Shown here piece by piece: positions 1 to 12,696 of a DNA stretch of 64,000 nt. The stretch spans positions 388,698 through 452,697 of the forward strand of contig JAHLEZ010000038.1 of assembly GCA_020726505.1 (NCBI GenBank). The letters run 5' to 3'. Under the pieces are notes generated by a model. The model was not told the DNA's origin. It was given only the letters and a program-made list of their open reading frames with translations, and searched no databases. Source of the stretch: Leptodontidium sp. MPI-SDFR-AT-0119 (taxonomy: Eukaryota; Ascomycota; Leotiomycetes; Helotiales; Leptodontidiaceae). The first letter of the stretch is position 1; every line of letters starts with the position of its first letter. Made by a program: the position numbers and the translations under genes.

Positions 1-76
1 TACTTATAAGTGTCTTTCCTCACCCACCTGGAAGCTACCTCCACAACTTCCACATCCATTATAGTGGTGGGGAAAA

Positions 77-2034
77 ATGGATGATCTCGTACAGTCGTTC
101 CAAAAGCAGCTCCAGCCAAACGAAATTCGAAAAAACATGGCATCCTCTAGTCAGGATGCTATGGCACCTGTAACCACAAGCAGAAACCCTTTTGTTCAGG
201 ATGAGTCGCAAGAGTATACAGAAATGTTAGAGGACACGAAAATACTAGAGGACACAAAAATGCCAGACACAAAAATGCCAGATGCATCTCGAGATCCACC
301 AGCTCCGAACGACCCCAGACGATCCGAAAAATCCTACCGTACAATCAAACAGATTACGGATACCAACAGCAAAGATTACTATGGCATTCTTGGTCTGGAG
401 AAGACTTGCACACCTGATGAGATCAAAAAGCAATACAAAAAACTCTCTAAACTCACACACCCGGACAAAAACGATTGGGAAGATGCTGAGCTGGCATTCA
501 AACGTATGTCAGCCTGCCTCTATCTAAACAAATTGATCTAATATTGTTTGCAGTGCTCTCAACTGCTCACGATGTCCTGACAGATCCCAGCGAGAGAAGA
601 GCTTATGACAAGGCACCCGAGAGATACTTACCACCCGAAAGGCCATTTGGTGAGGAGTTCGGCCCCAACGCTTTTGACGGCGAGGATTCCGGTAGCGACC
701 TGAGTGATGTCAGTGATGATGAGGTATCAACCACGCTGAAGCCGAACGAGGCCATCAAGGCCATTTACAGGGCCGCAACACCACTAATCCAAGGAATATT
801 GGACGACCCACCTTCAGCACGGGAGAAGCCGATGCTAATGGAACAAGTAAACAGCTTCAATGATCAAATCAAAGCCCAAAACAAAAAGGATGGCTTAGAT
901 GACAAGAACCTCGGCCAATTCCTCATCCAGTATACTATCTTCGAGAGCAATGCCCTTCTTGCGAGGCCACATTGGGAGAAGCTCAAAAAGGGCCCTGACG
1001 AGAGTGCATTGAAAAAGATGGACGAAATCGACAAGACTCTCAAGAATGTCATCACAAAGAACGATTATGATTCTGCATGGTGTTATGAAGCTTTAGTCGA
1101 AGCTTTATTCAAACCCAACGGCGGCAATTCATCTAGCCCAGGCCAACAAAACACAGGCCACGGCGGCGGCTTTTCAACGACTCGCAAGCCGGCTTCCCCT
1201 CAAAAGAGTACCGTAGTGAAGTGGAAGGGGCCAGGGTACACATTGACCGGGGAGAAGATAATAGCAATGATTCCGAAGACACGCACGGGGGCTTGTATGG
1301 TAGATGGCGTCATGAGGAAAGGCGTGACCTACATAAATGGTTATCAATTTATCCTGAAAGACGAAAGCGAAGGCACGATTGAATTAGTCTCGGGTGCATC
1401 CATTGGGGATAGGGCGAAACAAGGATATCTGAACTTGCCAACGGAGCAAATCAAGGATGCTCGCTATTCAAGCGACCGCTACACTGAGGAACACCGAGAG
1501 TTATTTCATTCCTTGATTGACTTCACTGCGATGCCTTTCAAAACGAGGCAGAGCGACAGACCTCACCACCCTCCTGGCTATGGCTTGGTTCGATTCACGG
1601 ATGGAACGGAGGACATACTGACCAGGACAGCTCTACGAGGCATGCTCGGGCGTATCGATGCGGACTTTGAAATACAAGAAGTCTTGAAAGCAAATAACAA
1701 GGTCCCCGCCTGGATGATTGAACCAGAAACTATGATCGAGCCCAGACAGATGGTCATCGAGAAACCTACGGCGAGACGTCGCAGACTAGAGGCACGGGTC
1801 AAGGGAGAACTCCCAGAGACCGCTCATGAACAATTATTCGTACCACCAAGGAATCGAACGGGGGAAAGGACCACCAGACGGGGGAGCAGAAGCAATTCCA
1901 GATCGAGCGCTCGCTCTGATGTATCGAAGACTATCGCGCTCGGGAGCGAAGTTGCCGAGATGAGGAAGGAGATGCAAGACCTCAAGGAAGAGCTCAAAAA
2001 TTTGGTTTACGCGATGGCTCATGCAAGAGTATAG
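77..2034 (+). CDS. J-domain (DnaJ/Hsp40-like) protein
   Basis: Two exons, 77..503 and 554..2034, give 635 residues. The 50-nt intron has a GTATGT donor, a CTAAT branch-like site and a TTTGCAG acceptor, and splicing rebuilds an uninterrupted J-domain (about residues 99-160). It starts KDYYGILGL, carries the HPD motif (128-130) that stimulates Hsp70 ATPase, and ends with helix IV (VLTDPSERRAYD). The N-terminal 95 residues are polar and contain short TKMPD/LEDTK repeats. A central segment near KWKGPGYTLTG is not a zinc finger or a canonical DnaJ client domain. The C terminus is basic and Ser/Arg-rich and ends in a short coiled coil (EMRKEMQDLKEELKNL). It is therefore a type III (J-domain only) co-chaperone; its client is unknown. 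Read without the intron, it would look like two separate ORFs. Confidence 0.85.
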
Positions 2035-3224
2035 TCTCAGAGTCGGACCTGAGTCTTCTATGGTATAGATAACCCTACTCTCTGTAGCTTTGTACTGACT
2101 GTCGTAGTAGAACCGGGCAAGATGGAACCTATTCAACACCGGTTCCTTCTCGTTCCCTTCCTGCATGCTTCACTCTTCTTTTCTTCTCCTTCGTTTTATC
2201 TTCAGTACTTCTCTTATCCAAAATGGCTGGGTCCTCAACGGTATATAACCCCTTATCAGACACTCTTGTCGATGGGTACTGATCAGCTTAGCAGACCAAC
2301 ATCGAAAACGATGGATCTTATTCCTATCAATTCCTTACTCCTGCGCTTCTCTTACATCACTACATTCCCTACCCGAGATTGGCACGCTGCGCTACTTTTT
2401 TTTGTCTTGAGCCCCTATTGTATCTAGACACAATTAGAATCCTCGTTGTGTACCTATTTACTATTGACCTTCCAATGTGACTTCGCATACACAGTCTCAA
2501 TAGTTAGTTGCATATTAGAAGAGTATAGTTTGTTAAATAGGGTTACGTGACGTCGCCAAATAGATCAGTCGCCCTGCCACATGCCCTTCCCCCTCTTCTT
2601 CGAGTAATCAACTGGTCGAATAGAGTGCAACAGCCCAGAGGGAGCTTTGAAATATCAAAGGAGTGGAGTTGAAGCCACGTCAGGCACACTTGATTGGTCA
2701 GAATCCCTAACCTTTGAAGTAAACAATTCCTCGCTTAGCTCTGCCACCAGAGAATATGGTAGCCCCCACCGACTTCAACTCTCCAACTACACCAACAGCC
2801 ATTCTCCTCTTTAAGCGTCAAGGACCCTCTACCTTCTCTCTCTCCTCTTTCAAATTGTCTTTATTCTGCGACGCTTCTCTTATTCGTTGCGGTGTTTTCC
2901 CAACTTGTAGAGGCTGCGCAAAGCTCCATCACCACCTCTATCCCCAACGCAAGATCCGGGCAAATTCATGCACCAAATCCTCGGGTTGGCTACAAAGCCT
3001 GTAGCTCCTCCTTGGCCGCGCCTTAGAAGACAAGCTCGCGCCACGCAACCCCGCTTAGGGTTAGGGTTAGGAAATATTTTAACAGTGAAAGTTTAAGCCT
3101 TGTAGTCGTCTACACTTGATGCATGCCTCTGCTGTAGAGTTCAAATTATTTATCATGCAGTACGGTCATATTATAAAGACTTTACTGCTGGGCAAAAGTT
3201 TAATCCACTTCCTTGTAGGCATAT
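2035..3224. other. intergenic, no convincing gene
   Basis: About 1.2 kb between the J-domain gene and a small coiled-coil gene. Short open frames occur but have no plausible splice structure or recognisable protein character. The one structured item is a short interstitial telomere-type repeat at 3055-3071. Confidence 0.5.
3055..3071 (+). repeat. interstitial telomere-type repeat
   Basis: Two full TTAGGG units plus TTAGG, in the same orientation as the terminal telomere about 61 kb away. It is followed directly by AAATATTT. It may mark an old chromosome end, a repaired break or a telomere-element insertion. Confidence 0.9.
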
Positions 3225-3731
3225 CTAATCCACCTCAACAATACCCTCCCTGCCAGTCGATAAGAGCCCAGCTGCCTGCCACACTGGTACTTGTGTGAAT
3301 ACGCTCCCTCCTTTATGCTGAGTACAAAGCTTTTGGATCAAGGCCTCCAAAGTCTCAACCGCTGTCTTCTGCTTTTGCACTTCTTGGGCGAGTAGAGCAT
3401 TCGTGTGCAACAAGGACTGGCATTGGGTTATTGCCTCATCACTAACGCGCTTCGAGATTGCCAAATTGTTGTGATACGTATTGACCTCATTCTGGAGTCG
3501 CCGAGTCCTCTTCCTCTCATGGTAGAGCCTCTTGCGCTCCGTGGCAAGTTCTGATTCGGCGTCCTTGATGCGCGATTGCCAATCATGCACCTCAGCCACA
3601 TTGACGGCTGTCATCGTCGGCGTTCGTGGCTCCTCAAAGTCGACTATGTCAATCGTGGGGGAAGGCTCTAGCTGCAATCAAGTTAGAAGCGTGAAATTGC
3701 AAGGCGGAACCCTTACAGTGATTGAGTCCAT
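3225..3731 (-). CDS. small coiled-coil protein
   Basis: Exons on the minus strand are 3731..3717 and 3671..3225, giving 153 residues. The first exon is only five codons (MDSIT). It is followed by a GTAAGG donor, a CTAAC branch site and a TTGCAG acceptor, which removes the need for a non-ATG start in the long frame. The protein is acidic at its N terminus. From about residue 35 to 120 it is charged and heptad-like (KDAESELATERKRLYHERK and on), so a coiled coil is likely. No known domain was recognised. It is transcribed divergently from the 2EXR gene at 4023, with about 290 bp of shared upstream DNA. Confidence 0.65.
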
Positions 3732-4022
3732 GTCGATTGGGAGGTACGCTGCAGTTCGGACAAGTTTCTATTCGTCGCATTCATGTACAACGAGTAGGTG
3801 TCGAAGTGATATATTTGCGGCGGGGTTTTAGTGGGCTATGTTGCGCGAGACGGTTACCAGAAAGAAGCATCTGCCGAATTAGCGAATTCCTATTCCAGCC
3901 TCCGTCAAGCAAGCCACCTGTTTAGGCGACCCCAATTTTAGCGACAGCCATTATAGCATGCGAAGCGGACCCAATTATCACTTTTAAGCCCTACGCTCCG
4001 CCGTCTCACTACTGAATCAAAG

Positions 4023-4856
4023 ATGCTGCTTCTCCCCGCGCGTCCGCTATCTCCTGCTCACCAGCGACTCTTGAAACTTCCGCAAGCATGTCGAGGATAT
4101 AACAAACGCCCGTTCCAGATTCGTCAAGTAATGGAGGATGATACACTTGCTTTCGACTGCTTCCCAAAACTTCCGCCTGAAGTCCGAGTCAAAATCTGGA
4201 ACTTGGCGTTACTCCCCCGTCTCATCACGGTAACTTCGAATTTCGACCGGACAGTGGCAAGCTGTGAAGTCAAAGTGGAGGCACCACAGATTGAGCTGTT
4301 ATACGTCAATCACGAGGCTCGATCCGAAGTCTTGGGGAATTACAGTCAGATAAGGTTACAGGGTAATAACAGCGGCTTCACGTTTGTCAACTGGGCCCGA
4401 GACACGATATTTCTGGACCTTCCTGACGAACCTGGATCAGCGGATGTGGACGACATCATGACTCAACTCGGTGCCATCCTTCGACCCGTCCAGACTCTCG
4501 CGGTGCGTGTAAGAACTCATCTGTTCTGGGGATTTCCAAGGTTTTTAAGGCAAGCCGAAGATCTACAGAAACTGGTTTTTGTGGACGAGCTTGATAGGGA
4601 GCCTTTCCCAAGCAGTTCGAAAGGGTGCCTGTACTTGATAGATCTCGGATCTCAAGGGTTTATCAGAGGATGTAAAATAGGCTCCTACAATGAGTCACCA
4701 TACTTTTCAGATGATATTTGGATCACGCTTCCTGAAGGTCACGGGAGCGAGGATTTTGAGGAAAAGAGATGGGAGATGTCGCTTGAGAACATAGCATGGG
4801 TAAGGAAATTGAATGAGATCGGGGAGAGATACTGTCTGCTGCTTCCAATCACATGA
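4023..4856 (+). CDS. 2EXR (F-box-like) domain protein
   Basis: Single exon, 277 residues. The segment FPKLPPEVRVKIWNLAL is the N-terminal signature of the 2EXR family, which is greatly expanded in Pezizomycotina. It is followed by the usual ILLVNHEAR-type element (here ELLYVNHEARSEVL). Family members resemble F-box proteins but have no settled biochemical role. The longest frame starts at 4023. The ATG at 4131 (residue 37) places the domain right at the N terminus, as in most members, and may be the true start. The first 36 residues are basic and proline-rich. Confidence 0.8.
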   Translation: MLLLPARPLSPAHQRLLKLPQACRGYNKRPFQIRQVMEDDTLAFDCFPKLPPEVRVKIWNLALLPRLITVTSNFDRTVASCEVKVEAPQIELLYVNHEARSEVLGNYSQIRLQGNNSGFTFVNWARDTIFLDLPDEPGSADVDDIMTQLGAILRPVQTLAVRVRTHLFWGFPRFLRQAEDLQKLVFVDELDREPFPSSSKGCLYLIDLGSQGFIRGCKIGSYNESPYFSDDIWITLPEGHGSEDFEEKRWEMSLENIAWVRKLNEIGERYCLLLPIT

Positions 4857-5286
4857 AGCATATTTACAGAGTCGGATAAGGAAGGTGGGGGCGGGCAGGG
4901 TCGCGTCTACGGACGATTATCTCATTACGTAACTAGAGGAATAGTTGTCGCTGGTCGTAAATGCTCCTGCTAGTTTCTGCGCCGCACACTTAACTTTTCC
5001 AGGGTAAGGGATAGTGCCAACATTAGCCTGTATAGGTTTATTTCGAAGGATTCCGCCGCAAAATTTATGCTCTATCTTGTGTCTCTCTTGGATTATCAAT
5101 GGGAAAGATTCGTCTCAAAAAAGGGCTTCGAGATTAGAACTCGTAAAATCTTGGTTTGATCCGCTCCAAGTGGAAGAGTCTTTTTGTCGGTGGAATCAGA
5201 TAACATCTTCTGCCCTGGTGGTTGTATATGTAATTGATCAAATGAAAGGTTTATTTACATGTGAACGATGAAGCGAGGCTGGAGCA

Positions 5287-6581
5287 TTAATTTTCCGGTG
5301 CCGAAGAAACATGGCATAAGCGAGCCCTGAACCATCTGTTCCAAGCAAATTGTAGAGCGAGGTTAGTTGGGTATAATGACCCTTCTCGGAGTTTCGATGA
5401 CGTATGGATTCTAATGTGCCATGTAAGTACTTGCCTGGGAAGGTGGGATAAGTGAGAGAGATACTTACAGGCTAGGTCGTCACAGTCTCCCCGAAACACG
5501 TAATCAAACAGATGCCGTACTCTTAATAGAGGCGCCTCCTTGCTAATCCAGACAGCAACTCCGCCCCTGCTCTGAGTGGCGCGGCAGAAATTTGTCGCTA
5601 TTGATAAGGATCCAGGCACCTTCAACGTGGTGCCAACGACGAGTACCAGGTCTGGTCCTGTCTCTAGACCACTCTGGATAGTTTGCAAGATGCCCGTGTC
5701 ATCAGGGTGAGGCTCGCCATACAATAGCACGTCAGGTCTGAGTCTCCCAAGACTCAGTATTCGTTTGCCTTGCGATGCCCGGGCCTGATTTCTTTCCACA
5801 CACCTCGGACAGTTTGGTAATTTAGCACCTTGGAAAAGGCGAGGTTGAAACGTACCAACCCAGTTGCACTTCTGGCACCTCATCTGGTCAACTCGGCCGT
5901 GGAGACGAATGGTCTTAGCATCAAGATCCGGTAGTCGCTGCTCGACACAATCTATGTTTTGTGTAATGTGGAGTAGAAGCCGGTGTTCGTGGGCCAGGGT
6001 GGCCATAGTCTTGTGGAATGGTGTAGGCTGACACGAGTCTGACTTGGTGTGGGCAAACATGCTACACACCGTGGAATGGAACTGGGTCGCCTCGACTGAC
6101 GAAGAATAGAGGGATCGGTCGAAGGAGGTCTGTTTGGATTTCCGTATCTGCTGAAAAGTAGGAACTAGGTTAAATTAGCATTAATAAAAGTATTCACGGG
6201 ATCTACCCACAGCCTGCGTTGGCCGATATGCCCGCTCCACTGATAACAACGACTTTTCTGCTCGACCGTAAGAGCTCCTTCACCCGGATGAAGGTATCCG
6301 CTGGTGTTGGGATTCGAATCGGCCCCTCGGTGTGCTGGATTCTTCGCTGATGTCCGAGTTGCCTTCGCTTAGCAGGCTCTCGCTTCGGCGAATCAGAGCC
6401 ATTTATTATTGGTCGGTCTGTTTACTCATAAGCGAGACGTGACGATGCACTTTCTGGAGGTCTTACCTCGGGAACCATCCTGTCGGCATGCCTTCCTTTT
6501 CTTGGACTTCGAGACAGGAGCCAGATCAACATTAGCTTCCTGGTTTCTAAAGGCATGTGCTGAGACGGAACGTGATTTCAT
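5287..6581 (-). CDS. sirtuin, HST3/HST4-like NAD-dependent deacylase
   Basis: Exons 6581..6467, 6417..6211 and 6164..5287 join in frame to 399 residues. Donors are GTAAGA and GTGGGT, acceptors AACAG and CCTAG. The protein has GAGIS (99-103), TQNID (175-179), the catalytic His in LHG (196) and a complete zinc ribbon, CxxC at 204/207 and 226/229. Sequence around TQNID and the zinc module is closest to the Hst3/Hst4 class, which removes acetyl from histone H3 K56. The N terminus carries a basic KSKKRK nuclear signal. The NAD-loop motif normally written GIPDFR reads GFPTFQ under the best splice, so activity may be altered. The last 60 residues are uncertain: a GTAAGT donor near residue 340 could change the C terminus. 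Confidence 0.82.
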
Positions 6582-8151
6582 CGTGGCGAGTCTCCACGGC
6601 GGTAGGTACAGAAGGGGTTCTTCAAATCTGGCGAGGAAGGAAAAATGGTGAGGTTGAGAGAAATGAGACGGAACAGAGGAGGGATACAATGGGTTCTTAT
6701 ACTCGAGCGGATCCGTTGGCGCAGCAGAGAAGGGGAGACCCCGTGACTAATTCACCTGGAAGAAGGTAGAAAGCCTCTCGCCGGATCCTGGGCTGGGACG
6801 TACCCCGCCCCCTCTCGCCGTCTCTCCTAGGCTCCCCCAAGGTACGGCGTGACATAATACACATGCTTGTTGCTAGAATCAAGAAAACTTTACTCCGATT
6901 GAGGTTGATGCTATATGGCCTAGCTGTAAAAATAGACGATTACAGAACGTGTGTCGCATGAGACGCCACCGAAAAACTCGCACTACCCATAATTAGCATT
7001 CCGTCGAAATCCAAACCAGCTCAGCGACTGACCTGAGCACACCGATTTGATCTGGATAAATTGAGGTAAGTTTCTATTAAGGCTCTGAAGTCATATTACT
7101 TACCTTGCCCTACTTTTAACATTGTCTCTTGCTCTTTCATATATTCTGCAGTGAGTGTGAGATAGGCTTACTTGTGCGTGCATGAACGGAACAAGAAAAC
7201 TCACTAACTATGCCAGTTAGAGTATGAAATTGAAGCTCAAGAGTCGTATATTGTGGAGTTGACCAGTTCGAGGACTCTCGTAATTTTCTACAGAGCTGGG
7301 CTGTCACAACTAGAACCTGTTAACACGCAATAAAGGCGACAAAAGAGAAGTAAAAACCTCGTAGCTGCGTAACATGATTATTTTCGCCGATCAGTGATAC
7401 TGAGCCCTATCGCTTGGTCAATACTGAGATTGATGAACCAGTGCGGTTTATTAACATACTTGTTCAGCGGTAAGATCAATCTCGCATGGTTGTTCTATCC
7501 CTTGTGCAAGATCCGAGAGTGCAGCCCTAATAATTAGTTGAGCAAAACGTGTGACATTGAGCTAATATCGCGCACTTACGCTGCTGAGGATTCGACGGTA
7601 GATTCTGCAGTTGGGTCTCTTCTGTTACTTGTGCCTGCTGCAAAATCCTATTCAGTCAGCGCAAACCTTGGCCTTGAAGAGTCATCAATCTCGTACGCTG
7701 ACAGAGAATTTAGGTGAGGAACCGCCAGTAAAGGCACAAGCTTCCTGCTGGAGAGGCGAAGTCATACTGCTGGTCGAGGAAGGTGAGAAAGAAGAAAATT
7801 AGAGCGGGGAACAGTGACTGCATTGTGCTAACAGGAGTCCGCCACCTTTTATGCTGCTAGAACGCCAATCCGAGTGGATCCGGTCTGCCTTGAGGCCTCG
7901 GGTCGCCGTCCTCATCTGTTCTACTTACCTCCTGCCGGGGAAGCCCTCCGAGGAGCTGACGTGTGACATGAGATATTTTCAGCTTGAAAGTGCCTCGAGC
8001 TCGGGGCTATGTCGCTTCTACATCCTAGTAGTGCGATAGAGATGCATACAAAAGCCTCTCAAAAATTACATGGATTCCGCGTTATCCTTGCACTTTATGG
8101 CTAAGATACTCCAGCCCTGAAACCAAACGCCGAACACCCTCTTGTGACAAT
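6582..8151. other. gene-poor stretch
   Basis: About 1.6 kb upstream of the sirtuin. I see only short frames without supporting splice sites. The first 100 bases or so probably hold the sirtuin promoter, including an AT-poor CCGCC-type leader. Confidence 0.4.
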
Positions 8152-8724
8152 CTACCTTCCAACTACGGACTTGGGGGATGAAGATCGAGGATAGACGCCT
8201 GATGCCAAAATAAATGGCTCGTCAAGAATCTTCATTGAGAGGAGGCTTGGCCATCTCTTGCTATCCGTGGTCTGGAACGGCTGATCGCTTTGTGAACGGG
8301 CTGCTGGCGAGGTTTGTCGGGGACCCGATCTTTCCTGCTCAACACTACATTGCGCAATTCGGGGCCACCACGGTCCGCAGTCCATGAGGTACCACCCTCT
8401 TCTGCAGACTTCTTTCACATCCGGCTGACGATCCCACACCTTTTCCCCTGTTATGATATTGTAGATCCCTACGGCCATGTCAACGCACTGAACAGCTTCC
8501 CCGACTAGGATTTTGATGCTAGTATAGCGGGCACTGTTGGGCTTCTCGTATATGCAAGGAATCAAGGCGGTTGGAGTCTTGATGAGAACCTTAGAAATGG
8601 AGACCAAGGATTGACGCTCGCTCGATCCATGCGTACTCATCATCAACGGACCCCAACATTGACCAAACAATCTCTGGCACGAAACGAATTGATAGGTAAG
8701 TAGGGGTTGAAGACGTATGGCCAA
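8152..8724 (-). CDS. unrecognised open frame, doubtful gene
   Basis: An open frame of 190 codons with fairly protein-like composition (for example DMAVGIYNIITGEKVWDRQ). It begins with TTG; the first ATG lies about 27 codons in. No domain, signal peptide or clear intron was recognised. It may be an exon of a decayed gene, since the surrounding 2 kb holds only fragments. Confidence 0.25.
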   Translation of the reverse strand: MAIRLQPLLTYQFVSCQRLFGQCWGPLMMSTHGSSERQSLVSISKVLIKTPTALIPCIYEKPNSARYTSIKILVGEAVQCVDMAVGIYNIITGEKVWDRQPDVKEVCRRGWYLMDCGPWWPRIAQCSVEQERSGPRQTSPAARSQSDQPFQTTDSKRWPSLLSMKILDEPFILASGVYPRSSSPKSVVGR

Positions 8725-11028
8725 CGACTTGCACCCCCCTTCAGTTTATTGGAGAGACATGCATGAAGTCACTCGCAGATCTGGGCTTACGCAGTGGGAG
8801 AATCCGAATCTTCTCCCTATTGGACTGTCCCGTCCACACTACACAGGTGGACACTCCAACTCGGAGTGGCCGTAAGCGGAAGGATGCTCCTCGGGCATTG
8901 TCGATGAAATGATGAGCGGTTGCACAGGAAATCGAGTCTGCCTTGTAGTTCTGCCGTGCTGCACGTGACCGTCCCTTTTGAAGCTCTCGGTTAGCCATGT
9001 TGTGATGCCCCCTTCAATCCACATCGCTACACGTGGAAGCTGGTCTCTGCCACAAATTTCTTGTCACCAGCGTCTGGAAAATGCCTGTGCGAAGACTGCT
9101 TTGTTGTTCTAGGAGTGGCTATCTGTTCCGTACCTCCCTAGTCGCCTCAACCTTGATTGTTGTGCATACTGGCTAGTAAGGTGTCGAATTTGGCCTCCCC
9201 ACCACCGAATCTGCCTCTTTCACGCCGCTTGATTAGATCAAGGGTTGAGGAGTGGCTGCATGTCTCTATTCTCCGGCATCATACTCCCTGTTCCATGGCA
9301 TCACATGCCACGGGAGGGAGACTAGCGCACGTCTCTGCCCTCAGCTTATCCTCATGGAAGCGCCGACGACTCCTGCAGCGGGTGCCTCTTTGGTGACGTG
9401 GATGTAGGAATACAAGTTTAAGAATACTTGTTGCTGTGCAGATCGTGCCAGGGACCAGGTGCGAGATCAGCTTTAGGACGTACACGGTAGTTGGATGAGC
9501 TCGCTACCAGCTCTTGGTGCTCCCCACGGCAGATATCGACTCATCCTGTATTTTACGAAGAACTTCGGCAGCGTGGGGGGTTTAGAATGAACGCTCATGG
9601 GCTTCTGTATCTGACGGCTTCGAGAGGTGGCACCAGATACGATGGGCGTCGTATCACGACCAATGCCTGTTCGCTGCCTCTACGTGGATGTTGGCCTAGA
9701 GAGACTTGACTGGCATGAACGCGGAGAAATCCGATAGGACCGCCTTGATCGAGAGACGGAGTGGGTGCAGTAGCTAGCAAGGAACACTTCTCAGTTACTT
9801 GCTTGCGAGGCATTTGGTGCAAACCACCCAGGAGGCCCAACTACACCGCATGACTTCCATCCTTCAAACCCTCTGCTGCATTACAGCAATCCTCAGCAAC
9901 CCCACCACAGCCGTTCAATCGCAAGTCCAGCCTCTGATGGAGCAGCAGATATAGCATTCGCGACTCGTATATAATCCGATGGATTTAGCGCAGCATTGCC
10001 ATGGAAAACGCTCTGCCGTCGCCGTTCCAGTAGACTCGAGGTAGCAGCTCTGGAAGCGCTGTATCCACGGAAGAACGATCAGCGGGAGTCTCTGGTATTG
10101 CCACAGGCTTCATTATCCATGACTAGACCCTCACGCTAGGAAAGCTAACTCCTCGGGGTTCGGTATCCTCCATGCAGCACCGCCCACTTGGTCAGCTGCC
10201 AGAGTTATGAAGGTGGGCAACAGCCTGGAAAGGTTCAACACCGGTGGCTGATTGGAAGTCTCCACCTCTAGGTCATTTCGAACGCAGTGATAAAGGCTGA
10301 TGACAGAAACCCATGCAAATGTAGACACTCGCCGGCATCGATCTCCATTCGGTGATATGCTAGAATTGCAAGTGCCATGAAAGGGATCGCTTGATCCTTT
10401 GTTGTCACATGTACCCCTTTCTAGGCTCGCGAATTCGAAATGTCGTAGACAACATAAATAACAGATCTATTTCTTTGCTTATCACTTGATAATTGGATTA
10501 ACTCCTTGCAGTGATTTATATGTCTCAATGCTAAAGGGGGATGTCCGATCGTAGCTCAATGACGCGAACCACAGCTAACAACAGCTGAGATCATGACCTA
10601 GGTTAAGGCAGAATTGGCCGCCATGCACTAGAACCAGATGCATAAGCGGAGTACCGTGTGCAGCGGTTGAAGCATCTTCCACAGGTGGTGCAGGGTAATC
10701 GCGTGTCCAAGGAATCCACTGTTTCCCTTGTAAGGTCTTGATGCAGGATCAGGTCGCCCAAGGCATACTACCTCAGCTCTCGGGGTGACCTATTCCGTTG
10801 TGCAGATACGAATCGATTCAGGGGAGGCGAGCTTCGAGGAATCAATGATGTATAAGAGAGCCTGGTCTGCCTCCTCTCTTCACCGACTGTCCTCTCTCAT
10901 CACCACTCCTGCCATCAATCCTCATCACCCATCCTCCATATCTCTTGCTCCTCTAGTGTCGATTACCTGGGCAGGAAAACTATATATTCTCGCTTGCCGG
11001 ATCTAATTCGTGATTGCCCTTCGCTAAT
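8725..11028. other. gene-poor stretch with decayed fragments
   Basis: About 2.3 kb with scattered frames of 60-85 codons on both strands and no consistent splice joins. A minus-strand open frame at 8741-8998 has an ATG start but no recognisable domain. A TATA-like GTATAAGAG at about 10848 sits about 180 bp before the ATG of the next gene and may belong to its promoter. Confidence 0.4.
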
Positions 11029-12117
11029 ATGGGATCGGGATCCTCTCATGTTGAAACAAGGTGGTGGGAGGTAGAAGCTCAACGAATATTAGCGACTGGA
11101 AACACGTGGGAAGTGAAAGTCATCTGCTCGCTTATTCCTGTCGTGAACGAAACCGTTCCGGTGGACTGCTTGAAGAAACGTCCCGATCTCGATACGCTCT
11201 TTGCTCTTAATTGCGGATATCAGGACCGCGACGGAGACCAACGTATGGACCCCCAAGCTTTGACAGTCGGTTTCAAGGCCAATAGACTCTGGCAGGTGCT
11301 CCGAATGCCACCAGGGTGTGGCAAGGCTCCATGGAACTGGAACTGGCAACCACCACTCGAAGGAATCCCTTCAGAAATTGCGGCCGAATTGCACGCGACC
11401 GTATGTCAGGCGATCTTCCGAATCCCCTTCTCCGACTTTGTGAAGTTTGCCCTGGAATACAGCACGAGAGCGCCCTCTCTCAATAATCTCTTGAGTGCTG
11501 TGTGCGATGTGCGCGACAGCCTTCGTCGGGCGTATCAAGATCGCCCCAAAGTTCAAGAGATTTATGTTAAGGTCGAGAAAGTGAGTAGACACGGATCTGC
11601 CGAAGTGAAATGCTAACGAGTGTAGGCACTAAAGCAGCAACACCACCCGCTGGCGCACTGGATTGTTGCCAGCAGTCTGCACCGCACGCCGCATGCCCCA
11701 TTCGACACCCTGACCCCCAACCTAGAGCCAATCCGAGCAATCTTCGCGACGCGTGACTTCGACCTCGTGCTCACGCGACTTGCGGCTTTAAATCAGCGCT
11801 TTACGTACGGTAGTCAGATGTACGATTGGCAGAAGTGGTCAAGAGATGTCGACTTCTGGCACTGCATCGACGGAGTTATTTGGTCAGGGAAGTTCACCGC
11901 TCCACCGATGCGGCCGCACTTGTCAAGTGAGGACCGGGACGAGAGACTGCGCTTTCTTAAGGGATTTGAGGCAGACGCTGAGGATAAGGCGTACAGCAGT
12001 TGGAGGAGAGTAGTGTTCTCAATGAAGAGGTTGATAGGTCGAGATTCGCAGTACAGTGTCAAGAAAGGCTTGCTAATGTCTCTGGGCCTGCTGAAGGATA
12101 GCCCTAAGAGATCCTGA
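11029..12117 (+). CDS. unknown protein with N-myristoylation-like start
   Basis: Exons 11029..11580 and 11626..12117 give 347 residues. The intron is 45 nt with a GTGAGT donor, a TGCTAAC branch site and a TGTAG acceptor, so the model is strong. The start MGSGSS fits the N-myristoyl signal (Gly2, Ser6), which suggests membrane anchoring; this is inference from the motif alone. The protein is rich in Trp and Arg, with a PWNWNWQPP segment near residue 100 and a helical C-terminal half. I recognise no family. An in-frame TTG lies just upstream, but the ATG is the better start. Confidence 0.7.
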
Positions 12118-12696
12118 CTTTGGGCGTAATGTCGTAAGATGTTTTCAGAACTATCGAATTTGGATGTCAATGAGGATGGAGATCGACCGCTCTTAATTCG
12201 CGATCAGGGCAGGAACTGTGTGTATATAGCAATCAGTCGTGTGTTTCTAAACCGTGTTCAGACATATTAACCTTTGAGGTTATAGTCTCACCTAAATTCT
12301 CTTAGCCAGACGCAACCCCTCTTCCTCCGTTTCGACAACATAGGCCACCGTCGTCGCCGCTTGTGGTGAGCATTCCGTTGCCTTTTACACCTTTCGGTGA
12401 CGGTTTCCCGGTCGTGCAAGTACTTGTATCGAGAATCGAGTAACTGGTATTGCTCCTGCCATGTCATTTGACCACTCCACTTTCTTCCGCTAACATTTTC
12501 CAGGCCAAGTGGGCGCCACGGGAACAGCTTCTTTGTATGTGTGTGCGCCTTAAGATATTTGCGGACTTCAGGTGATACAACCCCGGGTCGTCGACGGAAT
12601 ATATCGCAGCTGAACTTGAGGGCTTCGCCAATACGGAGTCTGACTGGCGTAGTCTCTCTGCCTTTCGTGGAAGTTGAGTAAGGGTGGTTGAGGTAG

